A stretch of DNA of 64,000 bases from Burkholderiales bacterium. GTDB lineage: Bacteria; Pseudomonadota; Gammaproteobacteria; Burkholderiales; Burkholderiaceae_D. Below the pieces are notes generated by a model. It saw nothing but the letters and a program-made list of their open reading frames with translations. It did not search any database and was not told where the DNA came from. Below are positions 54,635 through 64,000 of this stretch, one piece after another; position 1 is the first letter of the stretch; each line of letters opens with the position of its first letter. The stretch spans positions 40,979-104,978 of the forward strand of contig JAPLQC010000018.1 in the NCBI GenBank assembly GCA_026399895.1. Reading direction: 5' to 3'. A program made the position numbers and the translations under genes.

Positions 54635-54814
54635 TCAAGACACCACTTTGACGAGATAGGCGACTTTGTTAATCATGCCGCGCACCGCTGGGGTGTCTAC
54701 GAGCTCGCGCTCGGAATTCACCCTGCGCAGACCCAAGCCGCGCACAGTGTCTCGGTGTGACTGCTTGGTGCCGATCAGCCCCTTGACCAGTTTTACTTTG
54801 ATCGTGTTTGCCAT
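54635..54814 (-). CDS. rpmD: 50S ribosomal protein L30
   Basis: Start at 54814 ([20 protein letters not shown]) gives 59 residues, the normal size; the open frame extends further upstream into rpsE without meaning. It continues with [20 protein letters not shown] and [14 protein letters not shown]. It lies between rpsE (10 bp away) and rplO. Confidence 0.97.
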   Translation of the reverse strand: MANTIKVKLVKGLIGTKQSHRDTVRGLGLRRVNSERELVDTPAVRGMINKVAYLVKVVS

Positions 54815-54824
54815 CGCTCTCACC

Positions 54825-55343
54825 TCAGCCCAAAATTTCCTCGACCGTCTTGCCGCGCTTGGCTGCAATTTCGGACGGGGTGCTCATTTTCGCGAGACCA
54901 TCCAGCGTCGCGCGAACCATGTTGTAGGGATTGGTCGACCCGTGTGATTTCGCGACCACGTTCGTGACGCCCATCACTTCGAAAATCGCGCGCATCGGAC
55001 CACCAGCAATCACGCCAGTACCTTCTTTTGCGGGGATCATCATTACGGACGACGCGCCGTGGCGACCATGCACCATGTGCTGCAGCGTGCCGTTTTTCAA
55101 GCTGACCTTGATCATCTTGCGGCGCGCCTCTTCCATAGCCTTTTGCACGGCAACTGGCACTTCCTTGGATTTGCCCTTGCCCATGCCGATGCGACCATCG
55201 CCATCACCAACTACAGCCAATGCGGCAAAACCCATGATACGGCCGCCCTTGACCACTTTGGTGACGCGGTTGACCGCAATCATCTTCTCGCGCATGCCGT
55301 CATCCGGCTTGTCGCTCTGCATTTTCTGCTGCATTTTTGCCAT
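54825..55343 (-). CDS. rpsE: 30S ribosomal protein S5
   Basis: A 172-residue S5 with the double-stranded RNA-binding domain ([31 protein letters not shown]) and the C-terminal domain ([41 protein letters not shown]). It guards decoding accuracy together with S4. The first residues [16 protein letters not shown] form a variable N-terminal extension as in other betaproteobacteria. Confidence 0.98.
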   Translation of the reverse strand: MAKMQQKMQSDKPDDGMREKMIAVNRVTKVVKGGRIMGFAALAVVGDGDGRIGMGKGKSKEVPVAVQKAMEEARRKMIKVSLKNGTLQHMVHGRHGASSVMMIPAKEGTGVIAGGPMRAIFEVMGVTNVVAKSHGSTNPYNMVRATLDGLAKMSTPSEIAAKRGKTVEEILG

Positions 55344-55355
55344 AGTCAGTATTCC

Positions 55356-55718
55356 TTAGAACTTCAGACCAGCTTCGCGCGCTGCGTCAGCAACGGCTTT
55401 GATTCGGCCGTGATAACGAAAGCCAGCGCGATCGAACGCGACGGTGTCAATACCTGCCTTCAGTGCTTTCTCAGCGACACGCTTACCAACGATTGCTGCA
55501 GCTGAAGTATTGCCACCCTTGCCGGTTTTACCAGCCAGTTCGGCACGGACTTCAGCCTCTGCGGTTGATGCAGAAGCAAGCACCTTGGCATCAGGTGCAT
55601 AAATCGTGGCGTAGATGTGCAGATTCGTACGATGCACCGACAGCCGATTGACCTTCAGCTCCGCGATCTTGGCACGCGTCTGCCGTGATCGGCGCAGGCG
55701 GGATGATTTCTTGTCCAT
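55356..55718 (-). CDS. rplR: 50S ribosomal protein L18
   Basis: A 120-residue L18: [20 protein letters not shown], then [19 protein letters not shown] and [20 protein letters not shown]. It binds 5S rRNA with L5 and L25. It lies 10 bp after rplF. Confidence 0.98.
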   Translation of the reverse strand: MDKKSSRLRRSRQTRAKIAELKVNRLSVHRTNLHIYATIYAPDAKVLASASTAEAEVRAELAGKTGKGGNTSAAAIVGKRVAEKALKAGIDTVAFDRAGFRYHGRIKAVADAAREAGLKF

Positions 55719-55727
55719 ATTCAGCCC

Positions 55728-56261
55728 TTACTTCTTCTTGGTTTCTTTGATCAATACGACCTCGTCCGCATAACGGACGCCCTTGCCTTTGTAAGGCTCG
55801 GGGCTGCGGTAGGCGCGCACTTCTGCAGCGACCTGACCCACTTTCTGACGGTCGATACCCTTGATCAGAATTTCAGTCTGCGAAGGCGTTTCGCATTTCA
55901 CGCCAGCTGGCATCTGATGGACGATCGGATGCGAAAAGCCGAGCGACAGATTCAGCTTGTCGCCTTGTGCTTGCGCGCGATAACCCACGCCCACGAGCGA
56001 CAGCTTCTTCTCGAAACCCTGCGAAACACCCACCACCATGTTGTTGACCAACGCGCGCACGGTACCGGACATGGCGACCGCTTCACGCGAGTCATCCGCC
56101 GGGGTGAACGTGAGCGTGCTGTTCTCGTTCTTGATGTTGACCTGGCCGGTCAGCGGCAACGACAAGCTACCTTGTGGACCCTTGACCGAAATCTTTTCCG
56201 CGCTGATTGTTGCTTCAACACCCGCGGCCAGCGAGATCGGCATCTTGGCTACTCGAGACAT
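55728..56261 (-). CDS. rplF: 50S ribosomal protein L6
   Basis: A 177-residue L6 with two similar domains; the C-terminal one holds the rRNA-binding [21 protein letters not shown]. The N-terminus [20 protein letters not shown] is typical. It sits near the sarcin-ricin loop. Spacing to rpsH is 15 bp. Confidence 0.98.
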   Translation of the reverse strand: MSRVAKMPISLAAGVEATISAEKISVKGPQGSLSLPLTGQVNIKNENSTLTFTPADDSREAVAMSGTVRALVNNMVVGVSQGFEKKLSLVGVGYRAQAQGDKLNLSLGFSHPIVHQMPAGVKCETPSQTEILIKGIDRQKVGQVAAEVRAYRSPEPYKGKGVRYADEVVLIKETKKK

Positions 56262-56276
56262 CGTGCTTCTCCCCTA

Positions 56277-56672
56277 TCAAGCCACGTAGCAAAGAATCTC
56301 GCCACCGGTGCCGGTAGCGCGTGCCTTGCGGTCTGTCATAACACCCTGAGGTGTCGAGACGATCGTCACACCCAAACCGTTCAAGACGGTTGGGATCTCG
56401 GATTTACCCTTGTAGACACGAAGGCCAGGACGTGAAACACGCTCGATACGCTCGATAACCGGGCGACCTGCGTAATATTTCAATTCGATGGACAGCGTTG
56501 CCTTGCCGGCATCTTCAGCGACGGCATAGTTCTCGATGTAGCCCTCGTCTTTCAGGACGCGGGCGATCGCCACTTTCAGCTTCGACGACGGCATTGCGAC
56601 AGTCGTCTTGTTGACAGTCTGCGCGTTGCGGATACGGGTCAGCATATCGGCGATAGGATCGCTCATACTCAT
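56277..56672 (-). CDS. rpsH: 30S ribosomal protein S8
   Basis: A 131-residue S8: [20 protein letters not shown], then [20 protein letters not shown] and the C-terminal [37 protein letters not shown]8 binds the centre of 16S rRNA and, in E. coli, represses the spc operon by binding mRNA near the rplE start; such a site was not assessed in detail here. Confidence 0.98.
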   Translation of the reverse strand: MSMSDPIADMLTRIRNAQTVNKTTVAMPSSKLKVAIARVLKDEGYIENYAVAEDAGKATLSIELKYYAGRPVIERIERVSRPGLRVYKGKSEIPTVLNGLGVTIVSTPQGVMTDRKARATGTGGEILCYVA

Positions 56673-56686
56673 TGCTCGTTCTCCTA

Positions 56687-56992
56687 TTACCAGCTGGCTT
56701 TGGTCATGCCCGGGATTTCGCCACGCATGGCGATTTCACGGAGCTTGGTACGCCCAAGACCGAATTTGCGGAAAGTACCGCGCGGACGGCCAGTCAGGGC
56801 ACAACGATTGCGCTGACGGGTGGGCGCCGAATTGCGCGGCAAAGATTGCAGCTTCAAACGAGCTTCATAACGCTCCTCGTCTGATTTTGATGCATCTTCG
56901 ATGATGGCCTTCAGCTCGGCGCGCTTGGCAGCGTATTTCTTTACCAGCGCGGCACGCTTCTGTTCACGGTTAATCAGTGCCAGTTTTGCCAT
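56687..56992 (-). CDS. rpsN: 30S ribosomal protein S14
   Basis: A 101-residue S14 of the long, zinc-free type: [20 protein letters not shown], then [41 protein letters not shown], with no CXXC pairs. It is in the normal place between rplE and rpsH, with 7 bp to rplE. Confidence 0.98.
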   Translation of the reverse strand: MAKLALINREQKRAALVKKYAAKRAELKAIIEDASKSDEERYEARLKLQSLPRNSAPTRQRNRCALTGRPRGTFRKFGLGRTKLREIAMRGEIPGMTKASW

Positions 56993-56999
56993 GGCAGCC

Positions 57000-57539
57000 T
57001 CAGTTTCTGAACGGGAATTTAAATGCGGCGAGAAGCGCTTTTGCTTCTTCGTCGGTCTTGGCGGTGGTGGTGATACTAATGTTCATGCCACGCAGCGCGT
57101 CAATCTTGTCGTACTCAATCTCGGGGAAAATAATCTGCTCTTTCACACCGATGTTGTAGTTACCACGGCCGTCGAACGCTTTGCCCGACACACCACGGAA
57201 ATCGCGCACACGCGGGAACGCGATAGTAACCAATCGATCCAGGAATTCATACATGCGAGCACCGCGCAGCGTGACCATGCAACCGATTGGGTAGCCTTCG
57301 CGAATCTTGAAGCCTGCAATCGCTTTGCGAGCTTTGGTGATCACAGGCTTTTGGCCAGCGATCTTGGTCATGTCACCGACCGCATGCTCAATGATCTTCT
57401 TATCGGCAACTGCCTCGCCAAGACCCATGTTAAGGGTGATCTTGGTAAGACGCGGCACTTGCATGCGCGACTTGTAGCCGAACTTCGAGGTCAATGCCCC
57501 GACGATCTCTTTTTCGTAAATACCTTGGAGACGTGCCAT
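57000..57539 (-). CDS. rplE: 50S ribosomal protein L5
   Basis: A 179-residue L5: [20 protein letters not shown], then [43 protein letters not shown] and [23 protein letters not shown]. It carries 5S rRNA into the large subunit and touches the P-site tRNA. The start is 3 bp after the rplX stop. Confidence 0.98.
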   Translation of the reverse strand: MARLQGIYEKEIVGALTSKFGYKSRMQVPRLTKITLNMGLGEAVADKKIIEHAVGDMTKIAGQKPVITKARKAIAGFKIREGYPIGCMVTLRGARMYEFLDRLVTIAFPRVRDFRGVSGKAFDGRGNYNIGVKEQIIFPEIEYDKIDALRGMNISITTTAKTDEEAKALLAAFKFPFRN

Positions 57540-57542
57540 GTC

Positions 57543-57857
57543 TTACACCTTCACCGCTTCGCCAGTGGACTTGTAAACGCGGGCGCGCTTACCATCCACG
57601 ACCTTCACGCCTACGCGATCTGCCTTGCCCGTCGCCGCGTTAAAGATTGCGACGTTAGACACATGAATTGGCATCAACTTGTCGATGATGCCGCCGGTTG
57701 CACCCGTCATCGGGTTCGGCTTAACAGCCTTCTTTGCTACATTGATGCCGTCGACCACAATGTGGTTGGCGTCAACGCGCTGTTGGACTCGGCCACGCTT
57801 GCCCTTGTCCTTGCCGGTCAGGACGATGACCTCGTCACCCTTGATAATCTTAGCCAT
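57543..57857 (-). CDS. rplX: 50S ribosomal protein L24
   Basis: A 104-residue L24 with the KOW motif ([22 protein letters not shown]), then [18 protein letters not shown] and a basic C-terminus. It starts large-subunit assembly. It lies 9 bp after rplN. Confidence 0.98.
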   Translation of the reverse strand: MAKIIKGDEVIVLTGKDKGKRGRVQQRVDANHIVVDGINVAKKAVKPNPMTGATGGIIDKLMPIHVSNVAIFNAATGKADRVGVKVVDGKRARVYKSTGEAVKV

Positions 57858-57866
57858 GACGACTCC

Positions 57867-58235
57867 TTACAGAACTTCAGGGGCAAGCGACACGATCTTC
57901 ATGAAACGCTCGCTGCGCAGTTCGCGCGTGACCGGGCCAAAAATACGTGTACCGATGGGCTCGAGTTTGGCGTTCAGAAGTACGGCAGCATTGCCGTCGA
58001 AGCGAATCAACGAACCGTCCTGGCGACGAACGCCCTTGGCAGTTCGCACCACAACAGCGTTGTAGATTTCGCCTTTTTTGACACGGCCACGAGGCGCTGC
58101 GCGCTTAATAGTGACCTTGATCAGGTCGCCAATGCCCGCATAGCGGCGCTTGGACCCGCCCATCACCTTGATGCACAAGACTTCTTGCGCACCTGTGTTG
58201 TCGGCTACTTCGAGCCGGCTCTCAGTTTGGATCAT
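57867..58235 (-). CDS. rplN: 50S ribosomal protein L14
   Basis: A 122-residue L14: [20 protein letters not shown], then [21 protein letters not shown] and [24 protein letters not shown]. It forms an intersubunit bridge. It is the first gene of the spc operon, preceded by a 222-bp gap that carries a good promoter. Confidence 0.98.
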   Translation of the reverse strand: MIQTESRLEVADNTGAQEVLCIKVMGGSKRRYAGIGDLIKVTIKRAAPRGRVKKGEIYNAVVVRTAKGVRRQDGSLIRFDGNAAVLLNAKLEPIGTRIFGPVTRELRSERFMKIVSLAPEVL

Positions 58236-58424
58236 GATTTTTTCTTTCCCAACTTAATCCGTAGCGAACGCAGTGCATCCAGCCACGGTCAGTCTTGGTC
58301 CCGCCGGATTCATCGCTAACGCTAAGAAGCCGATTGGGTTGATAAAATGCTACGTTTCTACATCAGTTCGCTTGCTTGAAGCTTGTGCCAGCGAATTCCC
58401 ACAATGTTTGCGGGAAAGCCGAAC

Positions 58425-58454
58425 ATTATGCCTTAAGACAGAGCTGCAGCGCAA
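58425..58454 (-). promoter_or_regulatory. Promoter of the spc ribosomal operon
   Basis: In the 222-bp gap between rpsQ and rplN the minus strand has TTGCGC (58449-58454), 18 bp of spacer and CATAAT (58425-58430). Transcription would start near 58418, leaving a leader of about 180 nt before rplN. E. coli has a promoter at the same boundary between the S10 and spc operons. No gene is seen in the gap. Confidence 0.65.
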
Positions 58455-58457
58455 GCC

Positions 58458-58733
58458 TTATACAGTTTGCGCCGACTGAACCACTCGAGTCACCGTCCAA
58501 GCCTTGGTCTTGGAGATCGGCCGACCTTCCTGGATCTCGACGGTGTCACCGGTCTTGGCGACATTACCCTCGTCGTGCGCGTGGTACTTGTTGGAACGCA
58601 CGATGATCTTGCCGTACAGCGGGTGACGGACGCGACGCTCAATCATGACCGTGACGGTCTTGTCCATCTTGTCCGATACAACGGTGCCGACCAAGGTCCG
58701 CTTCAGCGATTTCTTTTCTGCAGTCGCATTCAT
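58458..58733 (-). CDS. rpsQ: 30S ribosomal protein S17
   Basis: A 91-residue OB-fold protein: [20 protein letters not shown], then [24 protein letters not shown] and [24 protein letters not shown]. It binds 16S rRNA early in assembly. It is the last gene of the S10 operon; the stop lies 3 bp before the -35 element of the spc promoter. Confidence 0.98.
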   Translation of the reverse strand: MNATAEKKSLKRTLVGTVVSDKMDKTVTVMIERRVRHPLYGKIIVRSNKYHAHDEGNVAKTGDTVEIQEGRPISKTKAWTVTRVVQSAQTV

Positions 58734-58922
58734 TTAGGCGTCCTTTTGATTGAGCACGGTCTTCACGCGTGCGATATCGCGGCGCACCTTTTTCAGCTGC
58801 GAAGTGTTGCTCAGCTGTTGGGTCGCGATCTGCATACGCAAACCGAATTGAGCTTTCAGCAATTCGTTCAGCTCTTTTTTGAGCGCTGGCTCGTCCTTGC
58901 CGCGGAGTTCAGATGCTTTCAT
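58734..58922 (-). CDS. rpmC: 50S ribosomal protein L29
   Basis: A 62-residue L29: [20 protein letters not shown], then [20 protein letters not shown] and [14 protein letters not shown]. It forms two antiparallel helices near the tunnel exit, where chaperones and SRP dock. It directly abuts rpsQ and is 11 bp after rplP. Confidence 0.98.
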   Translation of the reverse strand: MKASELRGKDEPALKKELNELLKAQFGLRMQIATQQLSNTSQLKKVRRDIARVKTVLNQKDA

Positions 58923-58933
58923 GTCTTGCTCCC

Positions 58934-59353
58934 TTATTGGCCAACTTGGCGCACGACAAACGCTGTCTGCAGCGGAAGCTTGGCAGCGGCTAGGCGGAAC
59001 GCCTCTCGCGCCAACTCTTCGCCAACACCGTCCATTTCGTACAGCACTTTGCCTGGCCGAATTTCGGCGACGTAGTACTCGGGGCTACCCTTACCGTTAC
59101 CCATACGAACTTCTGCAGGCTTCTGCGAAATTGGCTTGTCCGGGAAGATCCGAATCCAGATTCGACCGCCACGTTTGATATGACGCGTCATTGCGCGACG
59201 GGCTGATTCGATTTGGCGCGCGGTCAAACGGCCACGACCAACTGCCTTCAGACCGAATTCACCAAACGAGACCGATGTGCCGCTCTCATGTGAAATGCCG
59301 CGGTTACGGCCTTTCTGTTCTTTACGATATTTTCTGCGTGCTGGTTGCAGCAT
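58934..59353 (-). CDS. rplP: 50S ribosomal protein L16
   Basis: A 139-residue L16: [20 protein letters not shown], then [55 protein letters not shown] and [18 protein letters not shown]. The conserved Arg that is hydroxylated in some bacteria lies in the [16 protein letters not shown] block. It organises the A site of the large subunit. It lies 2 bp after rpsC. Confidence 0.98.
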   Translation of the reverse strand: MLQPARRKYRKEQKGRNRGISHESGTSVSFGEFGLKAVGRGRLTARQIESARRAMTRHIKRGGRIWIRIFPDKPISQKPAEVRMGNGKGSPEYYVAEIRPGKVLYEMDGVGEELAREAFRLAAAKLPLQTAFVVRQVGQ

Positions 59354-59355
59354 GT

Positions 59356-60183
59356 TTATTCTCCTGCCTTATCAGCCGGTGCGGCCGCTGGCTCGGCCTT
59401 CTTGGCACGTACTCGCTTGGCGACTGGGACTGCCGGAGCAGCATCACCCGCCGGTTTGCGCGCGGTGCGAGCTGCGGGCTTGCCATCGTCGCGACGTGGC
59501 GCACGACGCTTACGCTCGTCATCAGCTGGCGCTTCGACCGTTGGGGTCTCACCACTCGCCAGACGATCACCTTTGTAAACCCAAACTTTGATACCAATGA
59601 TGCCGTAGGTGGTTTCTGCCTCACCAAAGCCATAGTCGATATCTGCGCGCAACGTATGGAGTGGTACACGGCCTTCGCGATACCACTCGGTACGCGCGAT
59701 CTCGATACCGTTCAAACGACCCGACGACATAATCTTGATGCCCTGAGCACCTAGACGCATCGCGTTTTGCATTGCGCGCTTCATCGCACGACGGAACATG
59801 ATCCGCTTCTCGAGCTGCTGTGCGATTGAGTCGGCGATCAGCTGCGCGTCGGTTTCTGGCTTACGAATCTCTTCGATGTTGACGTGCACAGGCACGCCCA
59901 TCATCTTGGCCAAAGAAGACTTCAATACTTCGATGTCCTCACCCTTCTTGCCGATGACCACGCCAGGGCGTGAGCTGAAAATCGTGATACGGGCGTTTTT
60001 CGCAGGGCGCTCGATCAGCACGCGGCCCACGGATGCGTTCTTAAGTTTTTTCTTAAGGAAGGCACGTACCTCGAGATCCTCTTTGAGCATGGAGGCAAAA
60101 TTGCTATTGCCTGCATACCAGCGCGAACCCCAATTACGCGTGACGGCTAGACGAAAGCCAGTCGGATGAATTTTCTGTCCCAT
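59356..60183 (-). CDS. rpsC: 30S ribosomal protein S3
   Basis: A 275-residue S3 with a KH type II domain ([33 protein letters not shown]) and a C-terminal domain ([52 protein letters not shown]). The last 60 or so residues are a low-complexity tail of Ala, Pro, Lys, Arg and Asp not found in E. coli (233 residues) but normal in Burkholderiales. S3 lines the mRNA entry channel and unwinds mRNA. Confidence 0.98.
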   Translation of the reverse strand: MGQKIHPTGFRLAVTRNWGSRWYAGNSNFASMLKEDLEVRAFLKKKLKNASVGRVLIERPAKNARITIFSSRPGVVIGKKGEDIEVLKSSLAKMMGVPVHVNIEEIRKPETDAQLIADSIAQQLEKRIMFRRAMKRAMQNAMRLGAQGIKIMSSGRLNGIEIARTEWYREGRVPLHTLRADIDYGFGEAETTYGIIGIKVWVYKGDRLASGETPTVEAPADDERKRRAPRRDDGKPAARTARKPAGDAAPAVPVAKRVRAKKAEPAAAPADKAGE

Positions 60184-60193
60184 CGTGACTCCC

Positions 60194-60523
60194 TCAGTTA
60201 CCGACCGTCACGTAGATGTGACATGTTTGCTTGGAGATGCGATCGCCACGGCCCTTGGCTCGAGCGGTGAAGCGCTTCAGTACAGCACCTTTTTCGACGA
60301 AGATGGTTTTCACCTTCAGTTCGTCGATATCGGCGCCATCGTTATGTTCTGCGTTAGCGATTGCGGACTCGAGCACTTTCTTAATCAGGAAAGCGCCCTT
60401 CTTCGGGCTGAAAGTAAGAATGTTCAGCGCCTGATCGATCTTTTTCCCGCGGATCAGGTCAGCAACCAGTCGGCCCTTTTGGGCCGACAAGCGCGCGCTG
60501 CGGAGGCTGGCTTTGGTTTCCAT
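60194..60523 (-). CDS. rplV: 50S ribosomal protein L22
   Basis: A 109-residue L22: [20 protein letters not shown], then [22 protein letters not shown] and the hairpin loop near the end ([21 protein letters not shown]) that lines the exit tunnel. It lies 9 bp after rpsS. Confidence 0.98.
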   Translation of the reverse strand: METKASLRSARLSAQKGRLVADLIRGKKIDQALNILTFSPKKGAFLIKKVLESAIANAEHNDGADIDELKVKTIFVEKGAVLKRFTARAKGRGDRISKQTCHIYVTVGN

Positions 60524-60532
60524 ATCAGGACC

Positions 60533-60808
60533 TTATTTTTTCGCTTTCTTGTCGGCGGCGTGACCTTTGAACGTACGGGTCAGGGCAAACTCACCGAGCT
60601 TGTGACCGACCATGTTCTCGGAAACGTAAACCGGCACATGCTGTTTGCCGTTGTGCACCGCGATCGTCAGGCCGATGAAATCCGGCATGATGGTCGAGCG
60701 GCGCGACCATGTCTTGATGGGCTTCTTGTCGCGACTCGCTTGTGCAGTCTCAACTTTTTTCAGCAAATGGGCGTCGCAGAACGGCCCTTTTTTAAGTGAA
60801 CGTGCCAT
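60533..60808 (-). CDS. rpsS: 30S ribosomal protein S19
   Basis: A 91-residue S19: [20 protein letters not shown], then [55 protein letters not shown]. It lies in the head of the 30S subunit next to S13. It is 10 bp after rplB. Confidence 0.98.
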   Translation of the reverse strand: MARSLKKGPFCDAHLLKKVETAQASRDKKPIKTWSRRSTIMPDFIGLTIAVHNGKQHVPVYVSENMVGHKLGEFALTRTFKGHAADKKAKK

Positions 60809-60818
60809 CTGTTACCCC

Positions 60819-61646
60819 TTATTTCTTGCCGCGACGCGAGACAATCATCGACGTCGTGCGCTTGTTGCGACGCGTCTTCTTGCCTTTAGTCTGCTGACCC
60901 CATGGCGATACAGGATGGCGACCGGCAGCAGTTCTGCCCTCACCACCGCCATGCGGGTGATCAATCGGGTTCATTGCAACACCGCGAACGGTCGGGCGGA
61001 TACCACGCCAACGCGTCGCACCGGCCTTACCAATTTTGCGCAGATTATGCTCACCGTTACCCACTTCACCGATAGTGGCACGGCATTCGACGTGAATGCG
61101 GCGCACTTCGCCAGAGCGCAAGCGCACCTGAGCGTAGATACCTTCACGCGCCATCAGCACAACTGCAGCACCGGCTGTACGCGCAATCTGCGCACCCTTG
61201 CCAGGCAGCATTTCAACGCAGTGCATGGTCGTACCCACCGGAATATTGCGGATTGGCAGACAGTTACCGGCCTTGATCGGCGCTTCTGAGCCGCTCATCA
61301 GTTGGTCGCCTACTGCAACGCCTTTAGGGGCGATGATGTAGCGACGCTCACCGTCTGCGTAGCAGAGCAAAGCGATGTTGGCGCTGCGGTTCGGATCGTA
61401 CTCAAGACGCTCAACCTTGGCTGGAATACCATCTTTGTTGCGACGGAAATCCACGACACGGTAATGCTGCTTGTGACCACCGCCGAGATGGCGAGTGGTG
61501 ATGTGACCGTTGTTGTTGCGGCCAGCTGATTTCGACTGCTTTTCAATCAGGCCTGCGAACGGACGCCCTTTGTGGAGGTCCGGATTCACCACCTTCACCA
61601 TGCCACGACGGCCTGGCGAGGTCGGCTTTAGCTTAACGAGTGCCAT
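60819..61646 (-). CDS. rplB: 50S ribosomal protein L2
   Basis: A 275-residue L2 with [49 protein letters not shown] and the C-terminal [17 protein letters not shown], which carries the conserved His near the peptidyl transferase centre. The start codon shares a base with the rplW stop (TAATG). Confidence 0.98.
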   Translation of the reverse strand: MALVKLKPTSPGRRGMVKVVNPDLHKGRPFAGLIEKQSKSAGRNNNGHITTRHLGGGHKQHYRVVDFRRNKDGIPAKVERLEYDPNRSANIALLCYADGERRYIIAPKGVAVGDQLMSGSEAPIKAGNCLPIRNIPVGTTMHCVEMLPGKGAQIARTAGAAVVLMAREGIYAQVRLRSGEVRRIHVECRATIGEVGNGEHNLRKIGKAGATRWRGIRPTVRGVAMNPIDHPHGGGEGRTAAGRHPVSPWGQQTKGKKTRRNKRTTSMIVSRRGKK

Positions 61647-61963
61647 TACTTAGCCTCCTCGGTGAAGTTGATTTCCTGACCCGGCTTAAGCGACACGAAT
61701 GCGCGACGGGTGTGGTTACGGCGACCGATGAAACGCCCGGTACGCTTGACCTTGCCTGCGCGATTCGCAACTTGAACCGACTCAACCTCAACCTTGCACA
61801 GCATTTCTACGGCGGCCTTGATCTCAGGCTTTGTAGCGTCCGGCGTCACGAGGAAAACTACCTGTTCGTTCTTCTCGGCGACAAAGGTCGCTTTCTCTGA
61901 GATCACGGGCGCCAGCAATACTTTCATCAGGCGCTCTTCAGTGTGTTTGATGACTGCGCTCAT
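61646..61963 (-). CDS. rplW: 50S ribosomal protein L23
   Basis: A 105-residue L23: [20 protein letters not shown], then [30 protein letters not shown] and [18 protein letters not shown]. It sits at the tunnel exit and is the docking site for trigger factor. Its ATG overlaps the rplD stop by 4 bp. Confidence 0.98.
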   Translation of the reverse strand: MSAVIKHTEERLMKVLLAPVISEKATFVAEKNEQVVFLVTPDATKPEIKAAVEMLCKVEVESVQVANRAGKVKRTGRFIGRRNHTRRAFVSLKPGQEINFTEEAK

Positions 61964-62580
61964 GCCAGCATCTCCTCAATCTTTGCCAGCGCGGGCTTGG
62001 TGATCAGCACTTTTTTGTAGAACACCAGCGAGAGCGGATCAGCATGACGCGGCTCACACACCAGCACGTTCGGCAGGTTGCGCGAAGCCAGCATCAGGTT
62101 TTCATCCAGACTGTCGGTGATGACCAACACTGAATCCAAACCCATACTTTTCAGCTTTTGCGCGAGCAGCTTAGTTTTTGGCGCCTCGAGGGACAACTCC
62201 TCGATGACCGACAGCCTGTCATCGCGAGCGAGCTGCGACAAGATCGAGCACAGGCCTGCGCGATACATCTTTTTGTTGACCTTGTGCGAGAAATTCTCGT
62301 CCGGCGAATTCGGGAAAGCACGACCACCTCCGCGCCAGATTGGCGACGACGACATACCAGCACGTGCGCGGCCGGTACCTTTTTGACGCCAAGGCTTCTT
62401 GGTGGTGTGTGAAACTTCTTCACGGTCTTTTTGCTTGCGGTTGCCGCTGCGAGCATTGGCTTGGTAAGCAACAACGATCTGATGAATCAGTGCTTCGTTG
62501 TAGTCACGACCGAAAATCGTGTCAGGTGCGGCCACATTGGATGATGCTTGGCCTTGTGCGTTGAGAAGCTTGAGTTCCAT
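61960..62580 (-). CDS. rplD: 50S ribosomal protein L4
   Basis: A 206-residue L4: [24 protein letters not shown], then the tunnel-lining loop [30 protein letters not shown] and [25 protein letters not shown]. In E. coli L4 also represses the S10 operon; its target leader is upstream of rpsJ there. It lies 3 bp after rplC. Confidence 0.98.
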   Translation of the reverse strand: MELKLLNAQGQASSNVAAPDTIFGRDYNEALIHQIVVAYQANARSGNRKQKDREEVSHTTKKPWRQKGTGRARAGMSSSPIWRGGGRAFPNSPDENFSHKVNKKMYRAGLCSILSQLARDDRLSVIEELSLEAPKTKLLAQKLKSMGLDSVLVITDSLDENLMLASRNLPNVLVCEPRHADPLSLVFYKKVLITKPALAKIEEMLA

Positions 62581-62583
62581 GAC

Positions 62584-63240
62584 TTAAGCTCCCTTCGACG
62601 CTTTGGCCTTGACGGCCGGGAAAACCACAACATCACCGTTTCTTGCACCGGGAACTGCACCCTTGATCAGGATCAGCTGGCGCTCAGCATCAACGCGCGC
62701 GACTTCCAGATTCTGCACAGTGCGCGTGACGTCACCCATGTGACCTGTCATACGCTTACCAGGGAAGACGCGACCCGGATCCTGCGCCATACCGATAGAA
62801 CCCGGAACGTTATGTGAACGGGAATTACCGTGAGTCTGACGACCGGAACGGAAGTTGTGACGCTTGATGGTGCCGGCATAGCCCTTACCAATCGAGACGC
62901 CCTGCACATCGACTTTTTGACCAGCCTCGAACAGGCTGACCGCAAGCTTGTCACCCGGCTTGAACTCGGCTGCTTTGGCTGCGTCGACACGGAATTCTTT
63001 GAGGACAGTACCCGCCTCGACACCGGCTTTGGCCAGATGACCTGCAGCGGCTTTATTGACGCGGGAGGCGCGGCGCTTACCGAAGGTGACCTGAACGGCT
63101 GTGTAGCCATCGGTTTCCGGCGTTTTGATCTGCGTCACGCGGTTGTCGGACACGTCGACCACGGTAACAGGGATAGAGTCCCCATCATCCGTGAAGATGC
63201 GCATCATTCCAACCTTGCGACCGAGAAGGCCCAGGCTCAT
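62584..63240 (-). CDS. rplC: 50S ribosomal protein L3
   Basis: Start at 63240 ([20 protein letters not shown]) with GGAG 7 bp upstream; 218 residues. The body has [20 protein letters not shown] sequence ([36 protein letters not shown]) and [22 protein letters not shown]. The Gln often methylated in L3 lies in the [15 protein letters not shown] block. It starts large-subunit assembly. It is separated from rpsJ by 156 bp containing a strong promoter. Confidence 0.98.
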   Translation of the reverse strand: MSLGLLGRKVGMMRIFTDDGDSIPVTVVDVSDNRVTQIKTPETDGYTAVQVTFGKRRASRVNKAAAGHLAKAGVEAGTVLKEFRVDAAKAAEFKPGDKLAVSLFEAGQKVDVQGVSIGKGYAGTIKRHNFRSGRQTHGNSRSHNVPGSIGMAQDPGRVFPGKRMTGHMGDVTRTVQNLEVARVDAERQLILIKGAVPGARNGDVVVFPAVKAKASKGA

Positions 63241-63327
63241 TGTTTTCTCCATTCCCACCTTCGATTGGGCGGGGCTGTGTTTAGAAATTCAGTTGATCAA
63301 AAGCGCGTGCGCTCGACCAAGCCGAAA

Positions 63328-63356
63328 ATTATAGCGTGAGGTGAGGATTTCGACAA
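63328..63356 (-). promoter_or_regulatory. Strong candidate promoter upstream of rplC
   Basis: On the minus strand TTGTCG (63351-63356) and a perfect TATAAT (63328-63333) are 17 bp apart. Transcription would start near 63321, about 80 bp before the rplC ATG. An imperfect inverted repeat (CGACA-AGCC-TGTCG, 63351-63364) overlaps the -35. It would let rplC and following genes be made independently of tuf and rpsJ. Confidence 0.7.
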
Positions 63357-63396
63357 GCCTGTCGGAATCCGCCTGAGAATTAATGCTTATTTATTA

Positions 63397-63708
63397 TTAC
63401 TGCAGCTTGATCTCAACGTCGACGCCGGCGGGAAGATCCAGCTTCATCAGCGCATCTACCGTCTTGTCGGTTGGGTCAACGATGTCCATTAAACGCTGAT
63501 GGGTACGAATCTCAAACTGGTCGCGCGAACTCTTGTTCACGTGCGGCGAACGCAGCACATCCCAGCGCTGAATGCGGGTCGGCAGGGGTACTGGGCCTTT
63601 GACCACAGCACCGGTTCGCTTCGCGGTATCGACGATCTCAAGCGCTGACTGATCGATGAGTCGATAGTCGAAAGCTTTCAGTCGAATACGTATCTTCTGC
63701 TTTTCCAT
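63397..63708 (-). CDS. rpsJ: 30S ribosomal protein S10 (NusE)
   Basis: A 103-residue S10: [20 protein letters not shown], then [24 protein letters not shown] sequence ([54 protein letters not shown]). It is part of the 30S head and also acts with NusB in antitermination. The 78 bp between it and tuf show no gene or clear signal. Confidence 0.98.
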   Translation of the reverse strand: MEKQKIRIRLKAFDYRLIDQSALEIVDTAKRTGAVVKGPVPLPTRIQRWDVLRSPHVNKSSRDQFEIRTHQRLMDIVDPTDKTVDALMKLDLPAGVDVEIKLQ

Positions 63709-63786
63709 GTTGCTTCCTTAAAGAGCGAGCCGCAGGCAGTTAAGCCCGCGGCATTGATTCAATCATCCGGCGAACCGGAACAGCAA

Positions 63787-64000
63787 TTACTCGATGATTT
63801 TGGCGACGACGCCGGCGCCAACCGTACGACCACCTTCGCGAATCGCAAAGCGCAGACCCTCTTCCATCGCAATCGGGTTGATCAGCTTGACCGTGATCGA
63901 CACGTTATCGCCAGGCATCACCATCTCCTTGCCTTCCGGCAGCTCGATCGCACCCGTCACATCCGTCGTACGGAAGTAAAACTGCGGACGGTAGTTGTTG
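63787..64000 (-). CDS. tuf: Elongation factor Tu (C-terminal fragment)
   Basis: The last 71 codons of tuf are in the window; the gene continues past the right edge. They read [20 protein letters not shown], then [41 protein letters not shown] and stop, the end of domain III. EF-Tu delivers aminoacyl-tRNA to the ribosome. Position directly before rpsJ matches the str-S10 junction of betaproteobacteria. Confidence 0.97.
   Translation of the reverse strand, partial: NNYRPQFYFRTTDVTGAIELPEGKEMVMPGDNVSITVKLINPIAMEEGLRFAIREGGRTVGAGVVAKIIE

Noticed and set aside
56901..58319. 472-codon plus-strand frame across rplE, rplX and rplN
   Set aside because: It runs antisense through three well-defined ribosomal genes and has no family resemblance; a by-product of GC-rich codon use.

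Overview
The window is a stretch of chromosome from a betaproteobacterium, most likely order Burkholderiales and perhaps close to Oxalobacteraceae. This rests on gene order (mla operon; MFS-ssb beside uvrA; pilMNOPQ-aroKB; lysA-lptM opposite cyaY; ResBC-type cytochrome c maturation; secY-infA-rpmJ-rpsM) and on Burkholderiales-like proteins such as an S3 with a long charged tail. Family-level placement is inference. Coding density is high, no gene-free stretch exceeds about 235 bp, and nearly all genes are core housekeeping genes.

Layout. 1-2878 (minus): mlaFEDAC lipid transport, with mlaD broken by an internal deletion and mlaC cut by the window edge. 3004-4341 (plus): a small secreted unknown protein and a CapA-like metallophosphatase, closed by a strong bidirectional terminator. 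4408-10568 (minus): gltBD glutamate synthase. 10638-11420: a REP-associated transposase gene with inverted repeats next to the gltB promoter. 11453-13175 (minus): ssb and an MFS transporter. 13324-16194: uvrA. 16197-19099 (minus): an AEC carrier and a CPA2 antiporter. 19200-24708 (plus): kdsD-kdsC-lptC-lptA-lptB-rpoN-hpf, joining KDO synthesis, LPS export and sigma-54. 24755-32486 (minus): pilMNOPQ-aroK-aroB-dgt. 32720-35113: mrcA. 35196-42782: cyaY (minus), lptM-lysA (plus), then cytochrome c4, resB, ccsB, msrP and msrQ (minus). 42908-44810 (plus): engB and hemB, with a terminator on the opposite strand between them suggesting a small RNA. 44921-45424: an orphan gene. 45463-49249 (minus): an ABC exporter pair, cutA and dsbD. 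49319-64000 (minus): tuf end, then the S10, spc and alpha ribosomal operons through rpoA and rplQ.

Functional themes are envelope building (Mla, KdsDC/Lpt, PBP1a, LptM, pili), periplasmic redox and cytochrome c maturation (DsbD, ResBC, c4, MsrPQ), nitrogen assimilation (GltBD, RpoN), and translation. I found no CRISPR array, prophage, tRNA, rRNA or obvious defence system. The observations most worth checking are the two out-of-frame internal deletions in conserved genes (mlaD and rplO), which are either real lesions or assembly errors, the putative antisense RNA at engB-hemB, a perfect 19-bp palindrome between the cytochrome c4 and engB genes, and the two unrecognised genes.
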